The notes under the pieces are model-generated. The model ran no database searches, was not told the DNA's origin, and saw only the letters and a program-made list of their open reading frames with translations. Source: Agrobacterium salinitolerans (lineage in GTDB: Bacteria > Pseudomonadota > Alphaproteobacteria > Rhizobiales > Rhizobiaceae). From it: 64,000 bases of DNA. Location of the stretch: contig NZ_MRDH01000015.1 in the NCBI RefSeq assembly GCF_002008225.1, forward strand, positions 1 through 64,000, read 5' to 3'. Every line of letters starts with the position of its first letter. Positions within the stretch are counted from its first letter, which is position 1. A program made the translations under genes and the position numbers. Positions 45,404 to 55,141 of the stretch are shown here, piece after piece.

Positions 45404-46416
45404 GCCAGATACCACTCTATCGTTTTACGAATGCCGTCTTCAAAGCTCACACGCGATCTGTAACCTATCAATTCCTCTGCTAGACGAGTGTCGCTGGCGC
45501 GACGTGGCTGACCGGTTAATCCCTGAGGATCGAAAACTGGCACAATTTCCGTCTGCCGAATTTCACTTACAACATTTGCTATAAGGCTCGCCGCTTCTAA
45601 TACTGTGGTTTCCTTCGAAGACCCAATATTAATTGCAACCCCATCAGGCGCACGCGCGGCCACCTCAAGCAGACCACGGGCGAAGTCGTCAACATAGAGG
45701 AAACTACGAGAATGAGAACCGTCTCCCCAAACCTTAAACCTTCCATCAGGGCTCTCAATTGCCTTGCGAATGAGTGCCGGAAGAACGTGGGATGTTTTCA
45801 GGTCAAAATCGTCGCGAGGCCCATAGGCGTTGTAAGGACGAGCGATAGCAACGGAAAGACCGTATTCGACTATTGCCGATTGCCCTACAAATTCTTCCAT
45901 ACGCTTCGCCCAGCCATAGCCTGAATTAGTCGGTTCGGGTTGATCCAAAAAACCTTCACTTTCCGGCGTTGGTACCGAGCAATGCCGTGGATAAACGCAC
46001 GCTGAGCTAGTCGCTAGGAAACGGTCAACACCTGCTTCTGCAGAAGCGCGTATGACATTGAAGAAGAGTTCCATATTGGTCATGAACATGGACGCCGGGT
46101 GCGCCGCGTTCCATTCGATGCCCGCAACAGCCGCCGCAAGATTTAGAACGACAGACGCCTTTTTTGCAACTAAAACGGTACAGGAATAATCGCTGATATC
46201 GCCTTGAATGATCTCAACGTCGGCGCCGGCGGCCTGAAGAAAGGTCGGCTGAGCCTGTCGGCTTAGAACAATTGGCGACGCACCCAGCGCAATCAGATGT
46301 TCAACGACGTGACTACCAATGAAGCCCGAACCGCCAAACAACGCGACGCGTCGCCCCTTGAAAAACGACCGTGTCTCTGGATGAAAGTCCTCGGCGGTAA
46401 GCGGGCTACGATACAT
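45400..46416 (-). CDS. GDP-sugar epimerase/reductase, Fcl/ColC-like
   Basis: A 338-residue extended SDR. The NAD(P) site is RRVALFGGSGFIGSHVVEHL. Features of GDP-fucose synthase (Fcl/WcaG) are the catalytic TSSACVYP (with the conserved Cys), PTNSGYGWAK (Tyr-Lys) and NAYGPRDDFD followed by SHVLPALIRKA, whose His corresponds to the Fcl acid/base histidine. Fcl-type enzymes epimerise C3/C5 and reduce C4; ColC epimerises C5 and reduces C4. With gmd and the ColD-like gene next to it, ColC activity giving GDP-L-colitose is the likeliest reading. It starts at the overlap with gmd. Confidence 0.8.
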   Translation of the reverse strand: MYRSPLTAEDFHPETRSFFKGRRVALFGGSGFIGSHVVEHLIALGASPIVLSRQAQPTFLQAAGADVEIIQGDISDYSCTVLVAKKASVVLNLAAAVAGIEWNAAHPASMFMTNMELFFNVIRASAEAGVDRFLATSSACVYPRHCSVPTPESEGFLDQPEPTNSGYGWAKRMEEFVGQSAIVEYGLSVAIARPYNAYGPRDDFDLKTSHVLPALIRKAIESPDGRFKVWGDGSHSRSFLYVDDFARGLLEVAARAPDGVAINIGSSKETTVLEAASLIANVVSEIRQTEIVPVFDPQGLTGQPRRASDTRLAEELIGYRSRVSFEDGIRKTIEWYLA

Positions 46417-47420
46417 TAGGCGGCCATCCGATGAGCTTGATTTTCCAACTCAAGGTCAGCGAATACCATCATGCGAACAAGTTCGTCGAAGGAAGTCCTT
46501 GGCTCCCACCCAAGCTTCGCCTTTGCTTTGGAGGCGTCACCGATAAGTAGATCGACTTCGGACGGGCGCAGATAGCGCGAGTCAAATTCTACGAAATCGC
46601 GCCAATCAAGATCAACGAGCTTGAAAGCGCGGTCCAGAAAATCTTTCACAGTCCAAGTTTGGCCGGTAGCTATTACGTAATCGTCAGCATTATCCTGCTG
46701 TAACATTAGCCACATTGCCTCAACGTAGTCGCCAGCAAAGCCCCAATCACGCTTTGCGTCGAGATTGCCCATATAGAGTTTTTTGTCCTTGCCAGACAAA
46801 ATTCTTGCCAAGCCTCGCGTGATCTTGCGTGTCACAAATGTTTCACCACGACGCGGGCTTTCGTGATTGAAAAGAATCCCGTTCGAAGCGTGTAGATCGT
46901 AAGCCTCACGGTAATTGACCACCTGCCAATGAGCATAGACCTTCGCGCAAGCATAGGGCGAACGCGGATGAAATGGTGTCGTTTCGCTCTGCGGAACCGC
47001 CTGAACCAGGCCGTACATCTCCGATGATGAAGCCTGATAAAATCGCACCGTTTGAACCGCGCCAACATTCCGAATAGCTTCCAACATCCTCAGCGTGCCA
47101 AGCCCAACTGCATCCGAGGTGTAAACCGGCTCATCGAAGGATACGCGCACATGACTCTGGGCCCCCAGATTGTAGACCTCATGCGGCTCAATGATTTCGA
47201 TAAGCTTTTCTAGCCGGCTACTATCGGTTAAATCTCCATAATGGAGTTTAAGACGCGCGTCACTCTCATGAATGTCTTTGAAAAGATGAATGATACGGCC
47301 GCTATTGAAGGATGATGAGCGTCGAATGATGCCATGCACTTCGTAGCCTTTATTCAGGAGAAATTCCGCCAGATAAGACCCGTCTTGCCCAGTTATCCCG
47401 CTAATCAACGCACGCTTCAT
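46416..47420 (-). CDS. gmd: GDP-mannose 4,6-dehydratase
   Basis: A 334-residue SDR that makes GDP-4-keto-6-deoxy-D-mannose. The NADP site is [19 protein letters not shown], followed by [15 protein letters not shown], and the substrate region is [19 protein letters not shown]. The catalytic motifs are QASSSEMYG and YACAK, and the C-terminus has [21 protein letters not shown]. All are hallmarks of Gmd. I chose the ATG at 47420 (MKRALISG), overlapping the colD-like stop by four bases; the open frame upstream is out-of-phase sequence. It supplies the substrate for the ColD-like enzyme. Confidence 0.95.
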   Translation of the reverse strand: MKRALISGITGQDGSYLAEFLLNKGYEVHGIIRRSSSFNSGRIIHLFKDIHESDARLKLHYGDLTDSSRLEKLIEIIEPHEVYNLGAQSHVRVSFDEPVYTSDAVGLGTLRMLEAIRNVGAVQTVRFYQASSSEMYGLVQAVPQSETTPFHPRSPYACAKVYAHWQVVNYREAYDLHASNGILFNHESPRRGETFVTRKITRGLARILSGKDKKLYMGNLDAKRDWGFAGDYVEAMWLMLQQDNADDYVIATGQTWTVKDFLDRAFKLVDLDWRDFVEFDSRYLRPSEVDLLIGDASKAKAKLGWEPRTSFDELVRMMVFADLELENQAHRMAA

Positions 47421-48631
47421 TTGAAATAATCCATCACAGCTTTGGTTATGTATGTTATGTCGTTGGTGGTCATCAGCGGATGCGTGCCCCAATAAAGCCC
47501 CGTATCCATCACACGATTTGCACCATCAAGTGGTGCCGGTACCACATGATCTACAACATTCATAGCCGGTTGGCGGGCGAGATTGCCACAGATGATCGGT
47601 CGCGTTTCAATACCCTGCTCTTCGAGATGTGCTAGTAGCGCATTGCGTGTCTCCGTGCTCTCGCAGAGAACAGGGTAACCAAAAGGCGCGGCATCACAAC
47701 GCTCGCTGAAACTCATCGTTACAAGCTTGCCCGACTCACACAATGGCTTCAGGGCAGTGTCGAGAGCCGCCCCGATCTCGCGCCGACGTTCATTAAAGCG
47801 GTCAAGCTTGCCCAATTGAACAAGGCCAATCGCGCCATTGATTTCGGTCGGACGTACATTAAATCCGGTCGTAACAAAATGAAAACGGGGATCAATATGG
47901 GGATTGGCTTCAAGATATTTATTCGGATTGCGCATATGCCGCGTCCAGCCATGCGATCGGACCGCCGTCAAAAGATCCGCAAGATCATCGTCATCGGTTA
48001 CCACCATACCACCTTCAATGGTTGTGATATGATGAGCAAAGTAAAAGCTGTAGGTTCCGATATCGCCAAATGAGCCGACCTGCTTACCGTCCCAGCGCAC
48101 GCCCAGCGACTCACAGGTATCTTCAATGAGCCATATATTGCGGCGATCCGCGATCTCGCGCACCGCACTTGCATCAACCGCACCGCCAAGCACGTGAACA
48201 ATTGCGATTGCCCGTGTTTTATCCGTAATTGCTGCCTCAATGGCTGCCGGATGAACCTGAAGCGTCGCGGGATCGCAGTCAACGAATACAGGAACGGCCC
48301 CCGCCTGGACAAATGGCCAGACCGTGGTGGACCATGTTAGCGCGGGAACAATGACCTCGCTGCCCGGTTCAATGCGACGACGCCCCTTTGGATCATTAAG
48401 CAATTTGTTTGCAAGGGCAAACGTCGCGATCAAATTTGCGGAAGAGCCGGAATTGACCATAAGCGCATGTTTGGAGCCAACATAACGCGCGAATTCAGAC
48501 TCAAATTCGGCGCATTTCTTCCCCATCGTAAAAAAGCCGGAGTCCAGAACGGCTTTGGCCGCAAGAATCTCCTCGCTGTCCATAACATTCACATTCAGCG
48601 GTATCGCTGGATCACGCGTGCCAATCTTCAT
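47417..48631 (-). CDS. colD: GDP-4-keto-6-deoxymannose 3-dehydratase, ColD-like
   Basis: A 404-residue PLP enzyme of the DegT/DnrJ/EryC1 fold. The position of the PLP-binding lysine holds a histidine (His200 in [14 protein letters not shown]). That change turns the fold from aminotransferase to 3-dehydratase in ColD and RfbH. Other blocks ([57 protein letters not shown]) resemble ColD more than RfbH, which carries iron-sulphur cysteines. With gmd it would yield GDP-4-keto-3,6-dideoxymannose. It is the first gene of a tight five-gene unit down to 43710. The start is the ATG at 48631, without a strong ribosome site. Confidence 0.85.
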   Translation of the reverse strand: MKIGTRDPAIPLNVNVMDSEEILAAKAVLDSGFFTMGKKCAEFESEFARYVGSKHALMVNSGSSANLIATFALANKLLNDPKGRRRIEPGSEVIVPALTWSTTVWPFVQAGAVPVFVDCDPATLQVHPAAIEAAITDKTRAIAIVHVLGGAVDASAVREIADRRNIWLIEDTCESLGVRWDGKQVGSFGDIGTYSFYFAHHITTIEGGMVVTDDDDLADLLTAVRSHGWTRHMRNPNKYLEANPHIDPRFHFVTTGFNVRPTEINGAIGLVQLGKLDRFNERRREIGAALDTALKPLCESGKLVTMSFSERCDAAPFGYPVLCESTETRNALLAHLEEQGIETRPIICGNLARQPAMNVVDHVVPAPLDGANRVMDTGLYWGTHPLMTTNDITYITKAVMDYFK

Positions 48632-48823
48632 CGTAAATCAAATCCGCAGGTTATCTGTTTCCAAAAGTCCGTCACCCTCTAACGAAAAAGGCCCTCCCCT
48701 GCAACAAGAAGCTGCCGCTGAACCCGAACTGGGGACGGACGCTATTAGAGTTATGCAACCAAGATTAGCGGATTGGCCTATCCTTCCTCTTCGGAACGCC
48801 TAAACGCAAAACTGCGACGTATC

Positions 48824-50371
48824 TCAAGGCCCTCGCTTGGAAAAAATGTGGATAGACGGATCAGCCGGGAGTTCCTTAGTCACTTTGTCGGAAATCCTCA
48901 AGCTCTGCTCGAAAACGGACGCATACCTGTTGGCCCAATCTGGCGCATCACCGGGGACTGGAAACTGACCTAGTACATAATCGGCACTTGCCAACCTCTC
49001 GAGGGACTTCTGCGGCGATTTTTCGGAAACAACGTCATAAACAACTGTTCTGATTTGCAACTGGGAATATTGCCTCCATTCCAACTGCTGAGCTAGCAAC
49101 AACGTCTCGATGTTGAAGTGGGCACTGTCAGTTGCAACGTATAGTGTCGCATTTGCATGTGCAGGCAAGGTTGCAATGGCAGCCACACTTGTCCGGAATT
49201 TTTCAAGATCGAGACGCCCCACTGCGGGGACAGCAATGAGCAAAGCGCATAAGAATTTCATCGTCGGCGAAGGACCAATAGACAACGAACCGTTCCGCTG
49301 CGGTGCGATCGAACAAGCAGCACAAAAGGGCAAGGTTAGCCAAACGAGCCAAAAGAAACGGGGATCCTTGTTCGGGCTTGTCGATGAGATGACAAAGTAG
49401 ACCAAAATCACCAACGCAACTAAGAGACCTGCGATAGCTCGTTCGCGCTCTAATCCGCGCGCTACGGCAAATACCACGAGAAGCAAAATCCCGACCCATA
49501 AACTCCAATTTTGAGCGCAGCTGTCCAGTATAAATCTGAACGGGGATAGTCCATCGTTATAAAAAGACGAAAGCGGGCCGAACGACGAATTTTTAGCATG
49601 AGCCAGGTAAATGTCACCGTAACGAATGAGAATGATCGCTAACGGAATTAAGAAAACGAGAAGGGAAAGCAATTTCATAAGCGTCATATTAATACCGCTG
49701 CGCAAAATCGACATCCATATTGCTATCGGCGCTATTAGTATTGCAATGACGGCATAGGTCGTTTTGGAAAGCATGCCTATCGTAATCAGAAGAGCCCAAA
49801 TCATGCCGCGCTTCACCGATTCAGTAGGCGACAATGTCGAATTCTCATACTCAACGAAAACAAACGCGATACTACAGGCTACAACGATAGCCAGGAGCCC
49901 ATCAACCATAAAAGGAGCTCCGCTTGACCACATAGACGGAGTGGTAATCGCGAAACAAGCAGCCAAGAGAATGGCTATGTAAGGGACCTTTGCAAGTCGA
50001 AGAAAATAATGCAGAACCAATATCATAGTGGCTATGGCCAACGATAACATGAATGGCGCAACGCTCAAACTTTCTAACCGCAATTCACTTGGTCCGGCAG
50101 GTATCAACAGCATCGCCATGATAGGAGATTTGGCAATCTGCCCCATGCAGCCTTCCATCCCTTGAAGATTGGCATTCCAAAAAGATCTCGCCAGACATAT
50201 CCCGTTATGCAGAAAAAACGTGTCGTCCCAACTGGGACTAATGCGTTGCCAAGAATTTGCCAATGGGGACAAAATAATGAGGAAAATTATGGCCTCAACG
50301 CGCTGCACTCCACATGACAGCGTCTTTATTATTTCCCGCTCCACAGCATTTCCTTTGTGTGTTTTGTACAT
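48824..50371 (-). CDS. Polytopic membrane protein, GT39/ArnT-like glycosyltransferase candidate
   Basis: A 515-residue protein with about ten hydrophobic segments. It has a loop after the first helix containing acidic residues (SPSWDDTFFLHNG), as in GT-C enzymes that use a polyprenyl-linked sugar. The C-terminal 120 residues are hydrophilic and probably periplasmic. I do not recognise a close family, so the function is inferred only from topology and the neighbouring polysaccharide genes. A 192-base gap follows it before the colD-like gene. Confidence 0.7.
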   Translation of the reverse strand: MYKTHKGNAVEREIIKTLSCGVQRVEAIIFLIILSPLANSWQRISPSWDDTFFLHNGICLARSFWNANLQGMEGCMGQIAKSPIMAMLLIPAGPSELRLESLSVAPFMLSLAIATMILVLHYFLRLAKVPYIAILLAACFAITTPSMWSSGAPFMVDGLLAIVVACSIAFVFVEYENSTLSPTESVKRGMIWALLITIGMLSKTTYAVIAILIAPIAIWMSILRSGINMTLMKLLSLLVFLIPLAIILIRYGDIYLAHAKNSSFGPLSSFYNDGLSPFRFILDSCAQNWSLWVGILLLVVFAVARGLERERAIAGLLVALVILVYFVISSTSPNKDPRFFWLVWLTLPFCAACSIAPQRNGSLSIGPSPTMKFLCALLIAVPAVGRLDLEKFRTSVAAIATLPAHANATLYVATDSAHFNIETLLLAQQLEWRQYSQLQIRTVVYDVVSEKSPQKSLERLASADYVLGQFPVPGDAPDWANRYASVFEQSLRISDKVTKELPADPSIHIFSKRGP

Positions 50372-50500
50372 TCCGCAGCGTCAATGAGTGTGGCTTTCTA
50401 GTCTTATGGCCCGGCCGTAGCAATGGGGAACTAGTTGAATTTCACGCCAGCGTCTTTTCCGCCTCTGGCATCCGATTTCAAGACTATTCTGGCACTTCTT

Positions 50501-51013
50501 TTACCCGAGAAAGTTTTTGCGAATTGCGCGCCCCGAAACGCGACAGCTCACCTCGCCTTCATAGCCACGCGGGATACCTCAGATGCTGAGCTCGACGTCG
50601 AGTAGCTTGGATTGCAGAAGCTTGCGACCAACAAGAAGGGCTCGAGTTTCTTGGGCCACTGCCGATTCTGCGAGGACCGGACAATACCACCCCGTTCGAA
50701 GGAGTTGCGCTATCCCTCATGCGCCTCTGCCGTCGGTCTTCACCGTCATCACTGAGAACGCCGCCTTCACCTGCCGGTTCTCCAACAAAACCATATCATG
50801 ACCCGCAGCAACAAGAGCTGTATGCAGCCATCGGGACAACGGGCCCGCTTCAAGGCCGATGCGCTCTACCCGAATATCCAGTTGAGCAAAATACCCAACC
50901 AGCCATTCTGGCTCCCTGCCCACCTTAACCTCGCGAACCAGCTTGCCTGTCGTGTCCACCACCCAGACGTTGCTCTCTTTCAGCGAGACGTCGATTCCTG
51001 CACACTATTCCAT
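50501..51013 (-). pseudogene. Decayed IS110-family transposase, N-terminal half
   Basis: Read from the ATG at 51013 the frame gives M-E-stop-C-A-G-I-D-V-S-L-K-E-S-N-V, then VVDTTGKLVREVKVGREPEW and GLEAGPLSRWLH, VKTD and GIAQLLRTGWY. This is the N-terminal DEDD domain of IS110 transposases. Three in-frame stops interrupt it: codon 3 (TAG), codon 99 (TGA at 50717-50719) and codon 145 (TGA at 50579-50581). The frame then ends at codon 171 (TAA). The two TGA codons look like changes from CGA (arginine), as in the intact family. There is no frameshift. Homology becomes weak beyond about codon 150, and the C-terminal half is missing. Confidence 0.85.
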
Positions 51014-51536
51014 GGCTGCTCCTCTCGTGATGCCTGAGGACGATCGCTCGGACCTCGTTCAAAACATCATCATTCTTAGCCACAGCCACCCAACTGGCTA
51101 CTCATGAGGTGCCGGTCCACTACGGCATCTAGGACGCGCAACTTGGGCTTTCGTTGTGAAGTAGTGAATTGGCTCAACCGGAATTTCTATATCACTATGG
51201 AGGAAGACTTGAGGACGAAACAGGGGAAGATCAGCTTCACCCATTCACTGCCTGCCAGTCGACCCCTGACATATTGACAGACAGAATGAGGGAGACTATC
51301 TGCTAGCGACCAATGTACGTCATCGAGTTGGAGCTATTAATCCTAGCAGAGGCAGTTTTCCGGATTACTTTTCGCACTCGCGATCTGCACATCGCCGCGC
51401 GGCGCGGATTGATGGCCTAACGAGGTGAATTCGAGTGACACACTGACTATGTGACAAAATGATTAACTTTGCCATAGGACGGTGAGCAAATCTTGCTATG
51501 CAACGCTATTTATCTTGAACTCGCAAGGATATTGCA
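51014..51536. other. Intergenic region without a recognised gene
   Basis: This stretch of 523 bases lies upstream of the decayed IS110 ORF and of the ABC exporter. No convincing ORF, hairpin or RNA was seen. The first part may be the left end of the IS110 element, where intact relatives encode a bridge RNA. The last 120 bases are AT-rich and probably contain the promoter of the exporter gene. The shorter stretch 50372-50500 likewise holds nothing recognisable. Confidence 0.5.
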
Positions 51537-53300
51537 GTGATCGGATCATTTTTGTCGCCAGACGACAAAAAGCTGCTAACGCGGCTGTTTAAGGAAAATT
51601 TCAAAAAACACGTTGGCTGGTATTCTGCGGCAATTGCTGCGATGCTCGTTGTCGCTGGCATGACTTCTCTCAGCGCATGGATAATGCGTGATATCGTCAA
51701 CAGCGTTTATTTAAAGCAGGGTTTCGATGTAGTTCTCGAGATTGCGTTTGCAGTGGCAGCCATTTTCATAGTGAAGGGCCTGGCCACCTTTGTGCAGAGC
51801 TATTATCTAAGCAAGGCTGGCAACAGCATCGTTGCCGAGCAGCAACGTAAGATTTATGATCGGCTGTTGAAACAAGGAGTGTCCTTTTTTCAGAACCTGC
51901 CGTCTTCCGAACTGCTAGTGCGTGTAACCTACAACGCGCAAGCTGCCCGCAGCGTCATAGACACGATCGTCACCTCTTTTGTCCGGGACCTTTTTTCGCT
52001 CCTGGGACTGATCATCGTGATGTTCGCCCAGAATTTCCTTCTGAGTGCGATTTCCATGATTATTGGTCCGTTGGCGATCTTCAGCGTTCGTCTCGTCCTG
52101 CGTCGTGTTCGCAAGATCATGGAGGCCGAACTCGCCTCGCTGGGTGAAATTGTCAATGTCGTTCAGGAAACGAGTATTGGCGTTCGCGTCATCAAGGCAT
52201 TTTCGCTCGAGAAACTGATGCGCCAGCGCATGAACAAGGCGGTGTCAGATGTTGAGCACCGTGCCAATGGGATTGCCAAGCTCGAGGCAGCTACGAGCCC
52301 GATCATGGAAACCCTGTCTGGCCTTGCCATCGCAGTGGTAATTGCTGTCTCTGGATACACCGTGCTCGAAAAAGGCGGCTCCCCCGGCGATCTGATGGCA
52401 TTCATTACCGCTCTTCTCCTAGCCTACGAACCGGCTAAGCGACTTGCTAGAATGCGCGTACAGATCGAAGGCGGGATGATCGGCGTGCGTATGATGTTCG
52501 AGGTGCTGGATGCGCCGCTAACACTAACGGAAAAGAAAGACGCAGTAGCGCTCCCGAAGGCAAGCGGCGATGTCGAACTCAAGAACGTCAGCTTCGAGTA
52601 CGTGTCCGGTCAGCCGGTTCTCAGGGACGTCAGCGTCCTTTTCGAAGGCGGCAAAATGACGGCGCTGGTCGGCCCCTCTGGCAGTGGCAAGTCGACTATC
52701 ATCAACCTCATGATGCGTCTTTACGACCCACAGAACGGCTCTGTTGAAATCAACGGCACGGATCTGCGCGATGTTTCCTTTGCCAGCCTGCGTGAACACG
52801 TTTCTTATGTAGGCCAGGAAACCTTCCTGTTCTCCGGAACGGTCAAGCACAACATCTCCGTCGGTCGCGACAATGCGACAGAGGAAGAGATCATCGCTGC
52901 AGCCAAGGCCGCAAATGCGCATGATTTCATCATGAAGATGCAGGACGGATACGATACCAGGCTCGGTGAGAACGGCTCGGGTCTGTCGGGCGGTCAGCGC
53001 CAGCGCGTGGCCATTGCTCGCGCAATGCTTCGAGACGCGGATATTCTGATCCTCGATGAAGCGACGAGTGCGCTGGATTCCGAATCCGAATCCCTCGTGC
53101 GCGATGCGCTGGAGCGTCTGACGCTCAACAAAACATCCATCGTCATCGCCCACCGCCTTTCCACCATCAACCGCGCCGACAAGATTGTCGTCATGGACAA
53201 TGGTGAAGTGGTCGAACAGGGCAGCCGGCGTGAATTGTTGGCGAATGACGGTCTTTACAAGCGGCTCCACAGCATCCAGTTCGACGCCGACGTCGCTTGA
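51537..53300 (+). CDS. ABC exporter, fused membrane and ATPase domains (MsbA type)
   Basis: A 587-residue half-transporter. Six helices occupy about 25-310, beginning WYSAAIAAMLVVAGMTSLSAWIMRDIV. The ATPase domain has Walker A GPSGSGKST, Q-loop YVGQETFLFSGTV, signature LSGGQRQRVAIARAML and Walker B ILILDEATSALD, then the H-loop IVIAHRLST. It starts at a GTG (51537) with AAGGA upstream. MsbA-type proteins flip lipid A, lipids or glycolipids; the position beside the polysaccharide locus may or may not be functional. A strong terminator follows. Confidence 0.93.
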   Translation: MIGSFLSPDDKKLLTRLFKENFKKHVGWYSAAIAAMLVVAGMTSLSAWIMRDIVNSVYLKQGFDVVLEIAFAVAAIFIVKGLATFVQSYYLSKAGNSIVAEQQRKIYDRLLKQGVSFFQNLPSSELLVRVTYNAQAARSVIDTIVTSFVRDLFSLLGLIIVMFAQNFLLSAISMIIGPLAIFSVRLVLRRVRKIMEAELASLGEIVNVVQETSIGVRVIKAFSLEKLMRQRMNKAVSDVEHRANGIAKLEAATSPIMETLSGLAIAVVIAVSGYTVLEKGGSPGDLMAFITALLLAYEPAKRLARMRVQIEGGMIGVRMMFEVLDAPLTLTEKKDAVALPKASGDVELKNVSFEYVSGQPVLRDVSVLFEGGKMTALVGPSGSGKSTIINLMMRLYDPQNGSVEINGTDLRDVSFASLREHVSYVGQETFLFSGTVKHNISVGRDNATEEEIIAAAKAANAHDFIMKMQDGYDTRLGENGSGLSGGQRQRVAIARAMLRDADILILDEATSALDSESESLVRDALERLTLNKTSIVIAHRLSTINRADKIVVMDNGEVVEQGSRRELLANDGLYKRLHSIQFDADVA

Positions 53301-53313
53301 CACCAAAATGAAA

Positions 53314-53334
53314 TCGGGCGGCTCTGCCGCCCGA
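53314..53334 (+). terminator. Intrinsic terminator after the ABC exporter
   Basis: A perfect 9-bp GC-rich stem TCGGGCGGC/GCCGCCCGA with loop TCT, followed by AATTTGCTTTT. It lies 14 bases after the exporter stop and also separates it from the convergent iclR gene. Confidence 0.75.
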
Positions 53335-53383
53335 ATTTGCTTTTCGGCTATCTTAAGCTTGAGCCCCAAAATAGCCAGATTAG

Positions 53384-54184
53384 CTACCAGGCGATTTCCA
53401 TGTCACTCGCAGCCCTTGCCAGAAGCGGCAATATCTCCGCCACACGCTCATCCGTAAGACGAGTTAACGGCGCCGCCACGCTCATGGTGCCGACAACCTC
53501 ATTCCCTTGGCGGATGGCGACAGCAATTGCTCCCACTCCCTCCTCGGCCTCGCCAACTGCACGGCCGTAACCGAGACCTGCAACGGCGTCGAGTTCCCTG
53601 TTGAGCGCCTCGATTGTGGTGATGGCGTTGGCGGCCTGATGGCCAGGCTGGCCCAATCCAGCTTCGAGGGCGATCCTGAGCGCCCTCTCCCGCTCCAGGC
53701 TCGCCAGCCATATTTTACCGTTCGCCGTCGCATAGGGTACGATGCTGGCGCTCATATCGGGTTCAAACACCAGGCCTGAGCGGCGACCGCGGGCGGAGCC
53801 GACCCAGACAAGTCTATTATTCTGCACAGCCGTCAAACGAACGAGTTCGCGGGTGCGTTCGGCGAGCGCATTGAGGATCGGCTGGCGCAAATCCGAGACC
53901 TGTAGCCGCGCCAACTGCTTCTGTCCCACCAGCGCCATACGCATGGTCAGCGCGTAACAATCGCTCTCAGGGCTCTGCCAAGCCCAGCCATTGTCAATAA
54001 GCGAGGTCAGGATGCGGTGACATGCACTTTTCGGTATGTCGAGCTGATGAGCGACATCGGATAGCTTGAGCGGCTCCTCGGCCAAGGCGAGGAGCTCCAG
54101 CATGGCGATCGTCCGCTCGACGCCGCCGCTTGGCACATTGGTCGTCCTGTCCATTTCATTCTCCGGTCGCATCTGCGTCACCAA
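53384..54184 (-). CDS. IclR-family transcriptional regulator
   Basis: A 266-residue regulator. The N-terminal winged helix is GGVERTIAMLELLALAEEPLKLSDVAHQLDIPKSACHRIL. The C-terminal effector domain contains NNRLVWVGSARGRRSG and YATANGKIWLASL, and the IclR signature block is VAGLGYGRAVGEAEEGVGAIAVAI. It lies 84 bases downstream of the ATPase gene on the same strand, so it is probably cotranscribed with it. It probably acts at the divergent promoter region at 55142-55162. Starts at 54184, 54172 and 54154 are possible. Confidence 0.92.
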   Translation of the reverse strand: MVTQMRPENEMDRTTNVPSGGVERTIAMLELLALAEEPLKLSDVAHQLDIPKSACHRILTSLIDNGWAWQSPESDCYALTMRMALVGQKQLARLQVSDLRQPILNALAERTRELVRLTAVQNNRLVWVGSARGRRSGLVFEPDMSASIVPYATANGKIWLASLERERALRIALEAGLGQPGHQAANAITTIEALNRELDAVAGLGYGRAVGEAEEGVGAIAVAIRQGNEVVGTMSVAAPLTRLTDERVAEILPLLARAASDMEIAW

Positions 54185-54268
54185 TTTTCAGCAAAGGGCA
54201 ACGCATCATTAAGAGGATATAGGGCCCTTCTGGCACCGCTTAACAGCTGGACAAATGGCCCCATCTTT

Positions 54269-55078
54269 TCAGGCATGCCGTTGCAAAATTCCGCGAGACA
54301 GAAAAATTTCGGTAATTTCCTCGGATTTTTCGATGAATTCCGGTTCTCGACGTGCCGCCAGACCACGCGGCCGAGGCATGTCAATCTCCAATATCCTTTC
54401 GATCCGTCCGGGCCTTGGGGTCATGACAATGACGCGGTCCGCAAGAAGAACTGCTTCGTCGATGGAATGGGTGATGAAGACAACCGTCATCCGGTTCTTC
54501 AGCCACAGCGCCTCCAAATCGATACGCATCTGTTCGCGCGTCAGCGCGTCCAGCGCACCGAAAGGCTCATCCATCAACAGCAATCGCGGCTGAAGCAACA
54601 GAGCGCGGGCAATTGATGCGCGCTGCTTCATGCCGCCTGAAAGTTCGTGCGGATACCTGTCGGCGAAATCCTTCAAACCGACGGATTCGAGAAGCACAAG
54701 CGCGTGCGGCCGCAACTCCTCGCGGTTTCGCCCGGTCATTTCGGCAGGGAACAGCACGTTATCGATAATCGTCCGCCAGGCGAGGAGCACATGATTCTGA
54801 AAAACGATACTCATTCCAGGCGGCGGCTCGTTGGATACGTCGCCGAAAACGGAAATCTCGCCTGTGCTGGTGTGAGAAAGTCGCGAGATCAGCCGCATCA
54901 TCGTTGACTTGCCGCACCCCGACGGACCGACAATTGCAACGAACTCCCCGTCACCAATCGTCAGGTCGAGTTTTTCCAAGGCGACAACAGGCGCGTCCGC
55001 ATGCCCGAAATATTTGCTGACGCCCTTCAGTAGGACGCCGGGCTCATAACCGGTCCTGTCGTTCTTCTTCTGCAACAT
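54269..55078 (-). CDS. ABC transporter ATP-binding protein (SsuB/TauB/NrtD type)
   Basis: A 269-residue ATPase. Walker A is GPSGCGKST, the Q-loop is IVFQNHVLLAWRTII, the signature is ELSGGMKQRASIARAL and Walker B is LLLMDEPFGALDALTR. These mark the nitrate/sulfonate/taurine/thiamine-precursor group. I chose the ATG at 55078 because GGGAGGAA lies six bases upstream; the open frame begins at 55138 inside the promoter region. The permease and binding protein are encoded on the opposite strand from 55209. Confidence 0.92.
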   Translation of the reverse strand: MLQKKNDRTGYEPGVLLKGVSKYFGHADAPVVALEKLDLTIGDGEFVAIVGPSGCGKSTMMRLISRLSHTSTGEISVFGDVSNEPPPGMSIVFQNHVLLAWRTIIDNVLFPAEMTGRNREELRPHALVLLESVGLKDFADRYPHELSGGMKQRASIARALLLQPRLLLMDEPFGALDALTREQMRIDLEALWLKNRMTVVFITHSIDEAVLLADRVIVMTPRPGRIERILEIDMPRPRGLAARREPEFIEKSEEITEIFLSRGILQRHA

Positions 55079-55141
55079 GCGTTCCTCCCGCTGCGTTTCA
55101 TTCTTCTGCTGCCTCCGAAATAGCACTTGACGAAACATTAG

